Below are positions 61,100 to 64,000 of a DNA stretch of 64,000 bases, piece by piece. Within the stretch, counting starts at the first letter, position 1. Each line of letters begins with the position of its first letter. The DNA is taken from the NCBI RefSeq assembly GCF_964340395.1, contig NC_135569.1, positions 6,624,040 through 6,688,039 on the forward strand, given 5' to 3'. This stretch comes from Glandiceps talaboti (lineage: Eukaryota > Hemichordata > Enteropneusta > Spengelidae). Made by a program: the position numbers and the translations under genes. The notes under the pieces are model-generated. The model saw only the letters and a list, made by a program, of their open reading frames with translations, made no database searches and was not told the origin of the DNA.

Positions 61100-64000
61100 T
61101 GTTTAGTTTGTGTATTTTTGAAGACAGACTTTATTTCATTTTTATGTTTTGTTAAACACCTCTGAACAATAGCTTTTTGGATTTTGGAATTATAAAATTT
61201 GTATTTATCTTTTATTATCACATTCCATGATTTTCATGTATAGTGTAACAACACTGTGTTGTTTGAGAATGCGAAACTGTGATTTAAGGGGTTGGGGTAT
61301 TGTAAACTGGGTATGATTATTCCCACATGTTTATAGTAACACACTCTGGGGAGTACCCAGCGTGAAAAAAAAAATTGTTTTATAACTGCGATTTTACAAA
61401 CTTCCTGCCTGTGATTGAAATGGCTATATATTACTAAAAGATAACATGTCATGGGAACGAATTAATAGTGATTTATTATCTAATGTGTATTAGTGGTTTT
61501 TATTCAGAGATGACACATTCATTTTGATACATTACTGATACATCTAGAATGAGTAGTCATTAGTTTGGGATTTTTTAATCTTATGGAATGGATGGAAAAC
61601 TAGTTTTAAGGCAAAATTAAAGAGTTTCGGCAATGCTTTTGCACCTGGTGATGCTCTAGCAAAAGCTATAAAGTCAGAATTTTCAGAAACCTTTTGAGTT
61701 CAGTTTTGTTGAGACCATCCAGTTTTAATGTGTGTTTACATGTTGTTTCTAATGTCTAATAGCCAAGTAATGGGGGGGGGGGGGGGGGGACTAGCTTTTC
61801 TTCTGGAGAATTGTAAAGATATTGAATTATATAACTTATAAGACATTGTATTTTCGTTTGAATCATACATAGTATATATAGCTCAAGGATGGGGAATTGT
61901 AGTTAGTGGAAAGATGACAAGTACATGTAGATTGTAAAAAAATGTACTTTTCACAGCTAAATGACTGATATGCTAATATTATTTTGGTAATACCACCATG
62001 CTGTGTATAAGTTGTAAATGAGACCTTTTGATAAAATATTGTTTATAAAATGAGAATTTATCTTTTCTCTTAATAAATAAACGAATATAATTAGCTTGCT
62101 ACAAGACAGACAAAAACTGAAAAACTTGCAACATTTTTATTTTTTATCCCCATTTAAACTGTCAGTGAGTGAGTCATCATTTTGAAGGTAATAGTATGCA
62201 ATGAGATTAAAATTGAAAAGAAAGCGTTGCATAAATCTGGGGATGAGATGGGTGGGGCTGGGCTGGGGGGAGGGATTTGTATTTGACAGAAAGCTTGGTA
62301 CTGGTAGTGCTTATGCAAAATCTTGCGTCTTTATCAGACAGGTCAAAGTCTTTAGCTTATAACTTGGTTTACAAGTAATAGGTAGAAAGGTTGTAATTTA
62401 ATTAAATTTATAATTGAATATCACAGCAATTAACATCTATTCTAAAATTTAATAGTTAAGAAGCGTGTACTTTCATTTTAAATTTCTCATATAACGACGG
62501 TTTATATTGTTCCTGCTCTTTCTCTCTCTGTATCAGTGGTAGATTCTCGTAGATTATAGCGTAGGAGAAGTAAAAAAGCGAAAATATCGTTTATTAAATA
62601 TTTATTTTGTTTGCTACTCGTATGCGATATTCATGACATCGAAGTCACCTTCAGTTCTTTTTATAGATGTCTCTGTATATAGTACACAAGGGGTTCTATT
62701 GTGAAGTCAGAATTTCATACTGGGAAATCAATGTATGGATTTCTAGTGAAATGATGCAGAATCAATGATTGTCACAAATGATGAATTGAGAAATACATTT
62801 CATACATTGTGTGACGCGATAATCAACAATTGTATATTTGATGGGGAATTGAATCTCGAGTATTGTTGAGTGGAAAGAAAGGGTGTCAAACTTAGGTATT
62901 GATTAGTGTGTGGATTCTGTTATGTTTTTAAGGAAGTGTTGCAGAATGGGGACAAAATAGCTTGTTATTCGATATCACGTCATGTTGGTTTTAATGCTAT
63001 GTTCTTCCTGTATGATCTGTTTAAGAAATTTGATATGGAGGGGGGGGGGGGGGGGGGGGGTGGAGAGAAGGATGTGGTATACATGTATGTTTGAGAAATT
63101 TAGTTATAGGGAGGGTAGCAGAAAGGAGAGGGGATCTTGTATATGTTTGATAACTATGGTAATTTGATGGGATCTGGTATATGTTTGGTAACCATGGTAA
63201 TTTGACGGGAGGAGGGATGCAGGTAAACATTGGATTTCATTTACTGATCTAAGAGCTCAACAAACAACAACAGTAAGAAATACACAACGCAACGCAACAC
63301 AGCGCAATGTAATGCAACACAACAATGCAATGCAACACAACACAAGGAAACCATTACCTTTCATTTTTATTGAAAAATATGGCAAAACAAAAAATAGATG
63401 AAGAACAAATCTTATGTTCCCCATCAAACAAACCTTTTCTTTGTTATGGGGTCAAAAGTCACAGCTAGGGTAAACATTTTGTTGAACAAAGTTGAATATT
63501 TTAGTGGAAAATGTATTCAGCAAAAATAAATTTTCAGCAAAATTCATCCATTGTTATTTGCTGTATGACTAACGTTGTACATTATTGAGTACAGTTACAT
63601 GAAAAGATCAGTGACTCGTGTTTGCTCTTTTTGTTTGTTTTTTTGATAATAAAGAAAGTTTCTATGTCTATGTTTGTGTTTGTGTTTGTGTTTGTATTGA
63701 TTAATCTTATTTGAAATTGACATGTACAGGTAGGAAATGACAGAAATGAACCTGGATGCTTGAAGCTTATTTTGCCGGTGTGTAAATCCAGGCATAACTG
63801 AAGGAAAAATTGTTCAATTCTGAGAATGTGTCTCAGAAATAAAAGTCTTAAACTATAAATTCCTGTTACTTTATTCAAGAAAACTACGACTCATTCTCAT
63901 TCCAAAGAGAGAAAAAACAGGGTCATTTTGCAAATTTTTGAAGGTGGTAGTCAAAATAGTTTTGAGTTTAACTCATTTTAGAATCCAAAATGGCCGCTGA
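61100..64000 (+). other. Intron sequence to window end, with short simple repeats
   Basis: No exon supported. Simple repeats are poly(G) at 61772-61790 and 63041-63060, a CAACG/CAACA/TGCAA pentamer-like run at 63280-63345, and GTTTGT at 63663-63697. The last bases (AAAATGGCCGCTGA) contain an ATG but the context is cut off. Confidence 0.4.

Noticed and set aside
61772-61790. Poly(G) run as a G-quadruplex element
   Set aside because: A single homopolymer whose length is unreliable in sequencing; no other G-tracts arranged around it.
63021-63230. Proline-rich minus-strand frame
   Set aside because: It arises from the poly(G) run at 63041-63060 and nearby simple duplication.

Overview
This is about 64 kb of AT-rich, intron-rich animal DNA, almost all of it non-coding. 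Nothing looks prokaryotic or viral: there are no operons, the longest open frames are microsatellite artefacts, and most of the window is made of diverged MITEs, SINE and LINE fragments, minisatellites and microsatellites. The many ACATGTACATGTA-like runs, the tRNA-derived SINE with a conserved-looking central block and the abundance of minisatellites suggest a marine invertebrate (mollusc, brachiopod, annelid or hemichordate type). The sequence alone does not settle the phylum.

The only coding sequence I can support is the first coding exon of a + strand gene (678-863). It has a strong start context, 62 codons of ordinary protein composition and a textbook CAG|GTAAGT donor. Positions 1-677 read as its promoter and 5' leader, with two CCAAT boxes, an imperfect RFX X-box, a DR1 nuclear-receptor-like site inside a palindromic stretch, and a YY1-type motif over the start codon. 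No convincing second exon follows, so 864-64000 is best read as one first intron of at least 63 kb, possibly with an internal promoter near 41.7 kb. The protein family is not recognised.

Layout: 1-863 promoter and exon 1. 2-13 kb: A/T-bordered GGCC-ended MITEs, a hAT-like MITE, a truncated SINE, a 65-bp-repeat element, a 74-bp minisatellite, a foldback element, and a nested 80-bp / 140-150-bp array. 13-16.9 kb mostly unique. 16.9-18.8 kb: two hAT-like MITEs and a LINE 3' end. 20.9-24.6 kb: another MITE, a CCAAT cluster, long GA and TTATG arrays, a hAT-like MITE. 26-34 kb: a foldback-like family, small duplications, a striking octamer (ATTTGCAT/ATGCAAAT) cluster and a TA-flanked MITE. 34.6-40.6 kb: the second 74-bp minisatellite, a GTAT array, two GGCC MITEs and a complete-looking SINE. 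40.6-51.5 kb: mostly unique with candidate regulatory blocks, a second 65-bp-repeat element and small duplications. 51.5-54.3 kb: three adjacent minisatellites of different unit length. 54.3-64 kb: unique sequence, a CA array and a 120-130-bp CAGCTG-containing repeat array.

No new enzymatic or defence system is visible. The points most worth following are the octamer-pair array, the TIR element carrying an amplifiable 65-bp core repeat, the shared 74-bp minisatellite at two loci, the MITE families whose boundaries and target duplications can be read directly, and the promoter motif set upstream of exon 1.
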